Source: Tetracladium setigerum (Eukaryota > Ascomycota > Leotiomycetes > Helotiales). Taken from it: a DNA stretch of 64,000 bases. The notes below the pieces were generated by a model. It saw only the letters and a program-made list of their open reading frames with translations, did no database searches and was not told the DNA's origin. The stretch spans positions 682,001 to 746,000 of the forward strand of contig PZJY01000006.1 of the NCBI GenBank assembly GCA_031472005.1. The letters are read 5' to 3'. Of the stretch, positions 35,663 to 47,500 are shown piece after piece (position 1 is the stretch's first letter; every line of letters starts with the position of its first letter). The translations under genes and the position numbers were made by a program.

Positions 35663-36261
35663 TTTTGGGGGCTTGGAAAGGGGGTGGAAAGGGAAGGTAG
35701 GTGGGGTTTAGGAGAGGAATTGGGACTGGAACCGGGAAGGAGGGAAATCGGAATTGGTTGGATTGGGAAATCGAAATTGTGTTTAGAATTTAAAGTTTGT
35801 TGCGGTGGCGAATAGTGTTTATATCAGTAATTGGTAGTTATGCTCAGGAATGGGACAGTCGGTCATGTTACAGCAAATGGTCACCTCGGTACTTAATTTT
35901 TATTGTTCGTTTCACTTTGGTTCGATTTGGGAATGTTAGATACTTTTATCAGATAACAATTTAAATATCACTTATTCACGGGGCGCACGCTGTATACAAA
36001 ACAACGACGGCTGTTGATGTGCAAAAGCTTCCTCCTGAGAACCAGAAGCATTTAGCCACCATCTCGTTTGAGCTCTTTGAGTTTATTAGGTGCTAGATTT
36101 AGACATATTGTAAGTTGATCATTTGTGAAAGTCGCTGTGCTGTGGGAGTCTTCGGGTGGATAGAGTATGGTTTACTGTAGCAATTTCTATTTATTCAAAC
36201 AATACTCTCTCTCTCTCTCTCTCTCTCTTGTTCTTCTACTCATGAAATAAAAAGATACTCC
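35663..36261. other. convergent 3' region between DLH gene and dcl2
   Basis: Shared downstream DNA of two convergent genes. It includes a (CT)12 tract at 36205-36228. No gene seen. Confidence 0.5.
36205..36228. repeat. (CT)12 dinucleotide tract
   Basis: Uninterrupted CT repeat 34 bp beyond the dcl2 stop codon (which reads on the opposite strand). Confidence 0.85.
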
Positions 36262-39200
36262 TCAATTGTCGATAATCATAATACCACCTGCATCTGAATC
36301 TTCATCTTCACTCGCAACAGCGACAACATCAACATCAATATCCATCTTTTCCTCAACCTGGGTTATATCCCGGATGCCATTCCCATTCCCATCTCTATTG
36401 TCATTCTCTTCATACACACTAACATCAGCACCTCCACCACCTCCACCATCTTCCGCCCTTTCCTTCTTCTTCTTCCTCAAATCAATCTCCCTCTTCTTCA
36501 AAATCTCCACCGCTCTCTGCGCCCCTCTTGTCTGTACCTCAATCTTACTAATACCCCACCAACTCTACAAATCAACTCATCCCCCACCCAAACCGCACAC
36601 CTCATCCCTACCTCCTCCTCCTCCCCACCATTGGAAATCCCCTCATTTAACCCTTTCCCCTTCTCCCTCGATCCCTTCGATCCCTTCGAATCCTTCCCCT
36701 TCCCCTTCTTCCCCTTGCTCTTCTTAATCACATACCTCACCCTCTTCGTATCCGCCAACTTCCCCAACTCCTCCTTCGGATGCCAAACATGCACCTTCTC
36801 TCTTAAAATCCGCCGCATGTATTTCAAGATCCCCAATCTCTCCAGTAAAGCACGTACAGCGGTGAAACTCGCTTCTTCCTTCTCTTTCGCATTCATAGAC
36901 TTATCATTAGCATCTCTCGACTGAGAGTAGTGCGAATCAATCCAGACAGCACCAATCAAACTCTCAATCACATCCGAAAAGAATTTCCTTGCATCAAGTC
37001 GCGAGAGCAGAGCCCAGGGATAGTGCGTCCCATTCTCAATGGCGTCATGGATTTCATCACGCAACTCGAGGTGGCGACTTGAATTTAGCTGCTGGTCTTT
37101 AGACAGAGAACCGCATGCGTGTCTCATAAATCGCCAGATGGGCCATTTCTCCTCGTGGATCTCTGGATTGTGCGTCTTTTTATTGATGCTTGTTGTGGGA
37201 ATGGAGATGGATGTCTCGAAGCATGTCCAGGCTAGGAAATCGGCATTTACCATCGCGGTGCGGAGGAGATGCATTTCAATGTGTGAGAGGTTGTGTGGGT
37301 ACATTTCTGTGACAATGATGTGGTCTAGGATGGCGTCGCCGAGATATTCGAGACGTTCGAGAGAGCCCGAGGTGGAGGTTGTGTGGGAGGCGTGCGTGAG
37401 TGCTTCGATGAGGAGTGATTTTTTTGTGAAGTTGTAGCCGAGGAGGTGTTCGACTGGGGTGAGGATGGGAGGTAAGGGGAGAGTAGGAGCACGTTGGTAG
37501 AGGAATGATTGCCGGGTTGTCTGGGGCTTCCAGTTTAGTTCTGGGAGGAAGACGGAGAGACAGGTGAGGGCTTTTGGAATTCCACCATCAAGAGTTGCAG
37601 CTCCGATGAGCGCTTCTACCACGTCTGCGAGGGTCTTTGAAGATATTTGTCGACGAGGAGGGGTGGGTGCAGAGGCCAATTCAGTAACATAAAGCGGCCG
37701 CCATTTATTGGCTGTGAATTGTTTGACGATGATAAATTTATCTAGCTCAGCGTCGAGAGAAGCCTTTGCTAGACGGCTATTGGATACGGATCGATCCTTC
37801 TCGAAAGAGAGAAGCCCTTCGTGCCAGAGGGGGTATTCGGCCATGAGTTGAATTGTGATGCAGAGTTTGAGGATTGAATCACCCAGGAATTCTAGGCGTT
37901 GATAGTTTGTATGCTCCTGGGCGCTGGATGCACAGATAGCTGTGACGACGAGATCGATATTTGAGATTTGTACGTCTTTGAGGACTGTGGTTGAGAGCTT
38001 TTCTGCAAGAAGGTAGACACTGATGCGGTGGAGGATGGAAGGGAGCAGGTGTGCGAAACGAACGTATTGGAATGGCATCTGATCGACAATACATCTGGAC
38101 AATGGAAGAACGGCCGAGTGTTCCTTTCCCGAAGATGGCCCAATCCCTGAGACTTTCTGCAGGAAGTCATTCCTACGTGTTAAACGTTTAAGTGAAACAT
38201 AGGGCTCATCCTGTGGCGAGTCTTGGTAGTTGAGAAAGGGATTCTGGACGGTTTTGATATCTGGCTTGGTTGGAAGGTAGCCCTCATAGATATATGCAAT
38301 ATCCGGGTTCAGTTTATCCCTGACCAACCCCACAGAGGCAGGGTCCAAGGAACGACATCTCGTCTCAGCAAGAGGTTCCTGACCCAAATAAAACTTCATG
38401 TGCAGATTTGCTTTTGGCGAAAATGACACGATCTGCTGTTTTGATAAAACTTCAAATCGCCTGCCATATGCCGACTTGACAATTGCAAAAGTATCTTGCA
38501 ACGCTTTCTGTGCAACCTCGAATTCCACCTTGCTGACGACTGTTTCTCCACCGATGGAAACCTGAATATCTGTCCGAGAATCCCAATACAAGGTAAATGG
38601 AGCCACGGCCGGAAGTGCAACAGGCAGAAATATATCCATTTCTAAGTCATCAATCTTGACGTTAGTTTGCTGAAATTTTTGGCCATCCATCAACAACTTG
38701 GCTATATCAGACCAAACGTCGGTCTGCTCGTTGGCTTGCACAAGAGAAACCCTCTCATCAAGCGTTGAAGCCATCAGGACATCTGCTTCCTCATCATGGC
38801 GCATAAGAGGCAGCAAATTATCATTCACGAGCTCAGCTTTGTACAACGCAACATATGCCTGAAAAGCAGCATCTTTGATAGCGTTCTTCTCCGATTTCCA
38901 TGCTTTGAGACCCGTTGCGGTTCTCACAGACTCGTGAACCAAAAGGGGTAGAATGACTCTGGCGCGAACAAGTTTGCCTTCCGATGTGCAAATAAACTCT
39001 GGTCGTAAATCCACATATGCTTTCGCTGGAAGAGTTGCACAGAAATGGTGAAGATGGGATACCGCGTTGTCGAGTTCTAGGAGAGCCCCCGTGCTGGCAA
39101 CTCGAAATACCCTGTGCCCTTCTTCCTCCTCATCTTCGAGCAGTACCAGTTCTGCAAGGGTCCTCATATCATCTTCATAAATCTTCTTCATCATCTCCTC

Positions 39201-41374
39201 CATCTTTTGAAAGTCCTCCAACGCATCATTCGTCAATTCTAGGAATAGAATCAGTTTGGACTCCTTCTGTCTCGCCCTCCCCCTCCTCTGTACGAAGGAC
39301 TTCAGATTCGCTGGTTTCTGGAAGCACAGCACTGCATTACAAGCAGGAACATCGATCCCCTCTTCCAATACACTCGTCGCCACCACAAGATTGATTTCTC
39401 CACTTCGAAATCGGTCGAGAACGTGACTTTGAGCCTTCAAGTCCACAACGTCGGCCATATTGCGTGTTCGCTGAAAACTGGATGAGATTCCAACCATGGT
39501 TCCCACTTTGAAGTTGTCTCTTGTTTGTGAATGGATTCGAAGGAGGCGAGCGAGAACTTCGGCCGTTGCGCGCTCCTGCACGAAGATGATTCCACGAAAG
39601 TTCTGGTCCATTTTCGCGAGGGTTTCAATGAGTTTGGTGACCTTATCGGAAATGAGCACAGGCGTTGACAAGTCGGACTGAGGCCTGGTGCTTTCCACTT
39701 TACTTAAAGCCTTTGCGAGGTATTGCTTCTCCATTTGAGATGCACTCCATTCTCCGGAGAATCCATCATCATCTCTATCTAAGATCTTTGCCGAATTCGC
39801 TGTGACTTCGGCAATGTAGTGATCGGCAGCCCAAGCTCCCAGTTCCTCGCACATTCTCAAGCTGGTTTTGTAGATCTTTTTGATTTGTTCTGACGACCAC
39901 GTCTTGAGGTTGAGTTGAACTTTTGCAAGCTGTCGTTTGCTCCTCTCGCTATTTTCTTCCCGCAGGGCGATGACATAAGGATCTTCTTCAAGTTTGAGGT
40001 TTGCCAACACTGCTCGAAGACTATAGATGGATTTAGGATATCTAGTAAAATCATTACCCAAGGATGAATTTGCGAAATACACCTGGGAGAATTCTGGAAG
40101 TTTGACTTGGAGTCTCAATTCAGAACGATTTTTAGTGGGAGTCCTGCAGATGGCATCTAGAGTCTCCTCTATCTTGTTTAGTGATGAAGGATCAGATCGC
40201 ATGAGGGGGCTAGCGGTCAGTCCTAGAATATGCGGCACTTTCCCTCCCTCAACCTTTCGTCGGTGATAGAAGTTCTGCATTACTTTAGCACCAGCGTGTT
40301 TTCCAACGCAATTATGAGCTACAATAATTAGCGACGGATCAAACACGCGATTAACAGAGAAACGAACCCTCATCAAACACAATCAAAGCCAGAGATTCCA
40401 TCTTAACAAACCCATGGGTCAGGGCATCGAGCAAGATTTGGTAGGTTGACACTACGACTTTACAATCTTTGAGGACCGCATCCCACAAGCTCTGCTCGGT
40501 CCAACGCTCAACTTCATCGGCACCACTGAGATATTTCATGTGGACGGATGTGATTTGGGATTGAAGATATCCGAATTGCTGCGCGCACAAAGAGACTGTT
40601 GGTGCGAGGAACCAGATGAACTGCCAGATATTAGTATATTCCTAGATTAATCGTGACACAAAATAGCAAACCTGTTCCGAAGACATTCGATCGAGTTCAT
40701 GTAGGATTCGGAGAACGGCACTGTGTGGTTTGACGGGTTAGTCTTGTTTGCTCACCCTCATAATCTGGCTTGGCAAACGCTGCAGCAACGCTGCAACAGT
40801 AGGCAATATCGTCATGTATGCAGTTAGCAAAGAAGGAAAAAAACCTACATGTGCGTCTTTCCCGACCCAGTATCCATCTATACACCCCCAGAGCAGATTA
40901 GAAATAGTTCCATCAACACAATATACCGCTTCTCCTCCCACCCCAACCGTCACCAACAGAAAGAAATCACTCCTAAAACCCCAAAATCAAACCCCAAAAT
41001 CTCAAAGAAAAAAATCTCTCCAAAATAAAACTCACAGCAACAATAATATTCCTCCTCAAACTCTCCTCCACCATTTCCAGCTGATACGACCTCGGCTTTA
41101 CCAACACCCTCTCTCCGTCATCCTTTCCATCCCTCCCACCACCTCCCACATCAATCAAATGAACCGAAGACTCTTCATCATCAATTAAACTTGCCGTCCC
41201 ATCATCATCATCTACATCATCTGCATCATTCGCAACGGTAAGATCATCCGTAATCCCATCCGTAAAAGGAGCCACGATTCCATCATTTAACAGGGTAGGC
41301 GGTGGAGACTCAGGCGTTATGATGTGCGAGGAGCTAGCTGCTGAGCAAAAGGAGGATGATGGGGAGGCGGGCAT
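36262..41374 (-). CDS. dcl2: Dicer-like protein 2 (two frame breaks)
   Basis: RNAse III enzyme that cuts double-stranded RNA into small RNAs; DCL2 is the main antiviral and quelling Dicer in fungi. Exons are 41374-41036, 40877-40850, 40720-40672, 40620-40368 and 40318-36262; with two one-base repairs the product is about 1575 residues. Order of domains: DEAD/DEAH helicase (IVAMDTGSG, then IVFDEAH and LGLTASP), helicase C (ATSVLEEGIDVPACNAVLCF, QRRGRARQKES), Dicer dimerisation domain, and two RNase III domains with YQRLEFLGDSILK and LERLEYLGDAILDH. No PAZ was recognised. The C-terminus ends in a basic stretch and acidic tail. Break 1 is at 40859-40860, inside Walker A: GSG reads RR instead of KT unless one A is added. 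Break 2 is at 36554-36557 (GGGG on the coding strand); adding one G joins VGG to ISKIEVQTRGAQRAVEIL. The 3.8-kb last exon is otherwise open. Confidence 0.9.
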
Positions 41375-42185
41375 AGTTGACAGAGTACGTGTACGGCGCG
41401 CGGCGGTAGCAATATGTTTATTATTGAAGTTGGTTAGTGGGTGCAATGGTATGGAATGGGAATGCCAATGCCATGTGCGGTTGAACACAGATTGAACAAA
41501 AGTATGTTTTTGGCATCGATTCAAATGTTTTGTTGGTGTTGCGAAGGAGCAAACATGAACAAGGCTGCAAACAGCTGTCGTGGTGGTTGCAGTTGGAGAG
41601 TTGGTAATGGTCAAACGTGACTGATTGAGGGGAAATCGCATTGTCCTGCGGCAGCAGCAAGGGAAGGCATCGAGGAGGTTTCAGTTACCCTTGACGACGT
41701 CGCTTTGGGTTCTGAACTTCATCATAAGGCATTTGTTTTTTGTGTGGGAGAAGGAGAGGGTGATTACACGAGTGTGTTGGCTAGGTGGTAGAGTAGGTTG
41801 GGTTTAAAGTTTCTAGGAGGGCGGGTGGATTGTTATACTTTTTATGCGACTTGGGAAAAAGGGTCGGCCCGCACTTGTGCAAGATTCGTATTCACCACCC
41901 CTCCCTCGACTGTTGAGAGACAACCTCAAGTCATCGATATCAGAACCATTCTCATCACCATACGAGTATTTTATATAAAAGCACTCGACTTTATCTCACG
42001 ACACCAAACCATAGAGTATACAATCCACACTCACACATCCTCCAGCTAACCAATTCCCAATCTTCGTCACTCCCTACCTTACAATAAATACAACACAAAT
42101 AAAACATACCACATCCTCCCATCCCCAAGCCATCTCACTCACACTCACAATCACCAACCCAACCCCAACACAACTTACACAAGCC
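41375..42185. promoter_or_regulatory. divergent promoter between dcl2 and the 2H-phosphoesterase gene
   Basis: About 810 bp between two start codons pointing away from each other. The right side is a C/A-rich leader (42010-42185). An open frame continues the dcl2 frame upstream to 41641 but its composition (His/Thr-rich) does not resemble coding extension. Confidence 0.45.
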
Positions 42186-42984
42186 ATGCCACCCCCAAAA
42201 AACTAACTCACTTCCTCGCCCTCCCACTCATAACACCCTCGTCCCGCCCCCTTCTCACCACGCAACTATCCCACTTCACAACCTCCATAACCAACAAATC
42301 CACCGCACAGAATCCCAGTGGTATACCAGCCCAATCCATCCGTCCGGTGGGGACGTTGCATCTCACCCTTGGAGTGATGAGTTTGCTTTCGGCTGAGAGG
42401 GTGGAGGGTGCGTTGGATGTTTTGAGGGGGGTTGATTTGCGGGGGTTGTTGGTGAGGGGAGGGGGGATGGGAAGGATGGCGATGGGAAGGGGAAGGGAAA
42501 GGAAGGGGGAGATGATAGTGGGAAAGATGATGGTGGGAAAGGGAGGGATGGGAGTTAAGAATTACACTCAAAGGACTAGAAAGTATGCACGATCCATCAC
42601 AAACATCAGTCCTCTACGCCTCCCCCTAGACCCCACCAACACCCTTCAAACATTCTGTCAAGCCCTCCGCGATATCTTCATTTCACAGGGCTATATAGCA
42701 GTCGAAGATAGACCATTATTACTGCATGCTACGATTCTTAATACAATTTATGTACCTGGAGTGAGGGGTGGTGGTAGTGGAAGAGGAGAAAGGGGACATG
42801 GGAAGAAAAAGGCAAAATTGACTATCGATGCGAGAGAGTTGTTGGAGGATTGGGAGGAGATGGTTTGGTGTGAGGATTTGAGGGTGGAGAGGGTGGTGCT
42901 TTGTAGGATGGGTGCGAGGAAGGTGGAGGGTGGGCTGGAGGGGATGAGGAGTATATTGTTGAGGGGAGTGTGGAGATGCCTTAA
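42186..42984 (+). pseudogene. AKAP7-like 2H-phosphoesterase gene with four frame breaks
   Basis: Homology runs through the region but in changing frames. It starts MPPPK..LTHFLALPL (ATG 42186), continues to the first HxT motif in VGTLHLTLGVM, then a Gly/Lys/Arg-rich stretch, TLKGLESMHDPSQTSVLYASP, LDPTNTLQTFCQALRDIF, the second HxT motif in LLLHATILNTIYVPG, and ends EEYIVEGSVEMP. The domain is the AKAP7/ASCC1-type 2H fold. Breaks lie at A6 (42197-42202), a purine-rich run near 42533-42556, C5 (42622-42626) and G4 (42940-42943). The first, third and fourth fit one missing base each; the second needs two missing or one extra. Repair would give about 266-267 residues with no intron. Members of the superfamily act on cyclic phosphates of RNA or nucleotides. 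I list it as pseudogene-like because, as read, no full protein is possible; assembly error is an equal alternative. Confidence 0.75.
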
Positions 42985-43791
42985 TTGAAAGGGTGAAAGG
43001 GTGAAAAGAAGGGGGTTTTTACTGGAAAAGATCGTGATGGGTGGATGTTGTGAGGAATTTAGGCAATATGATGTTGGATTGCGTTTGAAGAAGGCGGTGG
43101 TAGATATTCTCACGAGATTACGAAGCAAAGGGAGGAGGTTGTTTTGAATTGGGGGAAGTGTTCAAAGGGTTCGAAAATGCCAGTCACTGATACCTTGAGC
43201 GTGCGAAGTCAGGGCCTAGGAGTAGAAAGAAATCGAAAGCTGGCAGCTATGTAAAGAGTGGGCCGCAATCATAAAATCGTTAAATGTTGTAATCAAAAAC
43301 ATTAGCTCTGTTCGGATCTGAATTTCGAATTGTAGGTTTAGGTCCTCATGTTGATATGCAGTGGGCCACCAAGCGAACATCGCATGGGAAGGAAACAGAA
43401 TACTGCATGAAAATCCAAGGTCACTTTTTGGACATTGCCTACGTCGAGGAAAGCAAGCGGTCGAGTATCTGAAACCATCTCAAGTACCGTAGTAGCAAGA
43501 GAAAACTAAAAAAAAAAAAAAGAACGGCAAGATCCACCAGACAAAAGGACAGCCATGCCATCAACGCATCGCGGAAAAAAGAGCTGTAGGAACGAAGACC
43601 AAACCAAGACGCCAGTGCTATGGATAGCATTGTTGAAAACAGAGACGGAGAGCCTCAGCGTCGCCTTTTGATCATGCAGGCCGTTAAGTCGTGCATGAGA
43701 CCAACCAGATCTCGTTGCGAGAGGGAGGGAGAGTGAGGGATCATATCTCAACTCCTCCCCTCATAGAAAATTTGCGCGAGTGCAACCCCGC
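42985..43791. other. convergent 3' region between 2H gene and ypd1
   Basis: No supported gene. Contains an A13 run around 43507-43520. Confidence 0.5.
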
Positions 43792-44420
43792 TCATGACAC
43801 GCCGTAGTACCTCTTCAAGACCTTCTCGACCTCCAAGTATTCCTCCTTGACGGCGACCAATGTCTCCCCGATCTTCTCTAGGCACACGTCCTCATCGGGC
43901 TCCTCATTCTCGCCAGCCTCGTCTCGCTTCTGCCCGAAATGTTGGATCTTCTCGCAGCTGTCCTTGACCTTGGTCAGGCCGAGGGTGGCCGAGGAGCCCT
44001 TGAGGAAATGTCCAAGCGAGGAGAGAGTCTCGAGATCCTTCTCTTTCCTAAGACCCCACGCGACGTATTAGTAGTTGGTCTTGTGGCTGGTACAGTATTT
44101 TGCAAAAAGACACGATGCGACGTGTGTTTGTCACGACTGTGATTGATGACCTGGCCCCACTTACAGTGCTTCCTCCATCTTGACAAAGGTCTGCTCGGCT
44201 TGCTCAAAGAAGCCAAATACGATGGAGCGACTGAACTCGCGGTCATCTTCGTCGTCGTCCATCTCCAGGATTTGCTCAAAGGTGAGAGCATCGATGCTGT
44301 CACCCAGATCGGGGAGGGAGACCGAACCCTCTTCGCTCTGAGACTGGCAGTGTTAGCAAATTTATCTTTGATCTTGGCAAAGGGCGTGCTCACCCTATCT
44401 TCGGAGTGGGTGTCTGGCAT
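43792..44420 (-). CDS. ypd1: histidine phosphotransfer protein Ypd1
   Basis: Relays phosphate between hybrid histidine kinases and the response regulators Ssk1 and Skn7 in osmotic and oxidative stress signalling. Exons 44420-44394, 44343-44165 and 44047-43792 (introns of 50 and 117 nt) give 153 residues. The HPt domain is a four-helix bundle. The phosphorylated His is residue 82 in GHFLKGSSATLGL. Helix A contains EQILEMDDDEDDREFSRSIV and the last helix EEYLEVEKVLKRYY. Length and motif match yeast Ypd1, whose phosphorylated His is 64. The single-copy nature of this relay in fungi makes it normally essential. A CAG trinucleotide tract lies about 150 nt before the start. Splice sites are GT-AG and all phases fit. 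Confidence 0.95.
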
Positions 44421-44562
44421 GGTGAAGGAGCAGGTAAGTCGACCTGTGTTTTTGGTGAGAGGTGTTTCGTGTACGTGAGGGAGCAAGTGAGCGAGTGAGG
44501 GTGTGTGCTGTCGGCTTTAGGTTTGAGGCTTTTCCGGGAAGACTGGTCGCGTTTGTCGCGAG

Positions 44563-44566
<4 letters not shown>

Positions 44567-44593
<27 letters not shown>
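44567..44593. repeat. (CAG)n trinucleotide tract upstream of ypd1
   Basis: About nine uninterrupted GCA units on the plus strand, 150 bp upstream of the ypd1 start codon (which reads on the minus strand). It is probably in the promoter or leader. Confidence 0.85.
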
Positions 44594-44595
<2 letters not shown>

Positions 44596-47500
44596 TGAGA
44601 GAGTGGTGGTGGAGGAAGAGGGGGAACTTGCGCGGTGATATGGATATTGGGTGGTCAGTGGACGAAAAGTGGTCAGTAGTGGTGGTGGTGACAGGGTTGA
44701 GAGGAGGGAGGTTTTGGTGGGTTGGTGGGGTGCTTTACGCTTCTGTTCCAGATCGGGACCTTTTTTTCGGATGTGACGCTAAGAGGGAGCTTTGGCGATG
44801 CCCCATGTCGGTTCATCGGGACAAAGGCTCCTCGGCCACGAAACATGGAGTAGGTACGGTACGTGCTACTGTAGGTAGGTAGAACTCGGTAGGTATACAG
44901 TAGAGGAGGAGAACTTTTCTTTCACTTTGACCCCTATTCCAAATGCGACAGGTCACAATTCGCATCTCTGGTCATTGGTGGTGACGGCGGCACTTTCCAC
45001 CATCGTAGAATGAGCCGGAGCTGAATCCAGATATCCAGAACTGACGTTACAGTACACACTTTACTTACATCTTAGTTCATCAATCTCACATGTCTATATC
45101 TACCTTACCTATGTATCTATCTATTCCTGTATACCAATGCTAATGCCCATGTATCAACAGTACAGTAGCTAAATGGAAAGATGAGCTCCTCCTCCTCCTC
45201 CTCATCCAAACGTTCGGGCGCTTGTGCTTTGCAGGGCCTCGTGGAGATGCATGAGGGCGTCATTGACCAGTTTTGGCAAGGCTTTGCTGTGTTGGCTTTG
45301 TTTGTTTTTCTGGACCACGACGCCCATTCTAGACATTGAAGAATCTGCAATTTGTCTGCAATTTTATCTGGCAACTTGAGATCACATATCTCTTCTGTAA
45401 ACAGAGTGAAGTCTTGCCAGCCACTGTCCAACAAGCCGCCGGCTAATGATACAAGTTCCACGGAGCATTCTATTCTTATTCTGTTGGTCGCATGTCGCAA
45501 CGGCAGGGAGGCACAGACTGAAAGGAACGTTCTCTCCCTCTCGTCTCATTCGTCACTTTAGCGACACCACAAGATGCCAAGAATGACGTCGGTGGCTGCT
45601 GACGTCACAGCTGAGAAACTTTGGCGGGTGCAGCCACCCCTTGCGAGTTGTCCGAGAGACAGCAAGAGGGAGCAGTATAAAGACATTCAGACAATCGCGC
45701 CAACGCGCTCGTCGAGAAGGAAAAGGAATTCTTGTTCTTATCACTTTCGAGATGCAACTGCCAACTCACCCAGCTATCCAAAAGGAAACCAAATTCACGA
45801 CCTCTTTTGGCTCTGTTCAACCCCCCCTGGACGCTTGAGAGGATGCTCACGGTGACCCCTCCGCAACTCGGGCTGCAGCCAATCAATGGATGGTACAACT
45901 TCGAAAATCTTCTCATCGCAAGTTGGAAGCTGGGAGAAAGGGAAGGCATAAGCGAAACCTCTGGTTCGAATCGCCGTTCTAGACCATCTCATTCCTTTTC
46001 CTTTGCAGCCTATTCGTATGCAAGTTCTCATCACCACAAATCCAGAGATGGAAGGCCCCACGATCGAAGGAGAGCAGCCGCCTCTTCTTAGCACGGGATA
46101 TGGTCAGCGGCGAAAACGACAAGTTCACAACGGGACCTAGTAGTGGCGCCAGATCCCTTGGACAGACTAGAACGATGCACTACTTGCGACCATTGTGAAG
46201 ACCTCTCAGATGCACTTCGAGGGAGGGAGAGAGGTCGGGAGAAAAGTCCGGATCTTCGACAAAACTTCAACCTTTCGTGTTCCAATGTCACGCCTTGGAT
46301 TTTCGATTACCAGCCCTTTGATATTGGTAGGGGAACCCAAACAACCAGCCCAAGAGAACAACACAACATTACCCACTCCAAGTGCGACAGTGCGCCTCCT
46401 GGAATCGCCGATGATGCGTTTTCCTGTCCCCCTCCACCACCACGGCCGCCACGCCTACCACGGGAACGAGTCACATTCTCACCATTCACAAGCCGAGGAC
46501 AGCCTATTCTTCTACTTCTTCTTCATCGTACGAATTTGCCGGGTCCCGCATCTTGGAATGTGCTTCTATCTCTCCTCACTTTGGTTTTCGAATGCTTCAT
46601 TTCAATCAACTGCTTCAACTCGGCTGTCAGTCACTTCGATCGGTCACCCGTGATCAGCGGGGGCCAGAACAGTTATGATGGAATGTCGGATGCGTTGTGA
46701 GCTCATTCTGCATTGGCTACCGGCTCGAGAGCCTGGAGAGCCGTGATTACAGCATCCCGAGCTCCTCTCTTCATGCTGTCCTTCGAAACTATTAGTGGAA
46801 GTTTGGTCAATGTCTCCGCCACTTTTGCCGATCACTCAACGTCGAGGGTTCTCAACGTCAACATCGAAATAAGTTGACCGCAGAAGAAGCAGCTCTCTCC
46901 TAAAAGAATGAAGATAGATAGGTAAGCAAGAGTTTCAGGAATGGGAAAGTTGGGATTCAGCATTCAATGTGCTGTTGATTGATGCGTTTCAACTCCCAGG
47001 AGAACAAGCCGATTTCCTTCATCACCAAAGCTTGGTGTTACCAAGGATATTTGCAATACAACCAAGCAAAGGTGCTTGTTTGATTACGTTAGTGTGGGAG
47101 CTTCCCCGGTTGTACCACCGAACATTTGGTAGAGTGCACCGTGGAGTCAAATTGCCACTCCCAGACAACATTCACATCATTGTATAAGTGGCCAAGGCCC
47201 GATCAGACAATCAACACTTCTCCATTATTGCTCTACTTGGTATCAACTACCCATTTCTTGGGTTTTGGATGGATGACTCAGCGGAGCTCTCTATCCTATG
47301 TTGAATCGCATTGAGAGTTCGTTTTTGTGCCAGTTGTCCTCAGGCAGAACTTTGAACTCTTACAAAGAGAGGGTTTGTATTTCAGTTTGCAATTGAGAAA
47401 GATTATGGATGATTGAATGCTAACAAGAACAGCTTCACAAGATTTCTGTTCAACCAGATGGCCAATATCAAATGCTCAACTCTTCGAGAAGATAGTCTGA

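Noticed and set aside
40973..41641. longer N-terminus for dcl2 starting at 41641
   Set aside because: The added 89 residues are His/Thr-rich and unlike coding sequence; ATG at 41374 directly precedes typical acidic DCL2 N-terminal sequence.
45950..45990. tRNA B-box-like GGTTCGAATC
   Set aside because: The flanking bases do not form a T-stem and no acceptor or D-arm fits upstream.
46143..46700. 185-codon plus-strand ORF
   Set aside because: An equally long frame overlaps it on the same strand; Pro/Arg-rich composition with no recognisable domain.
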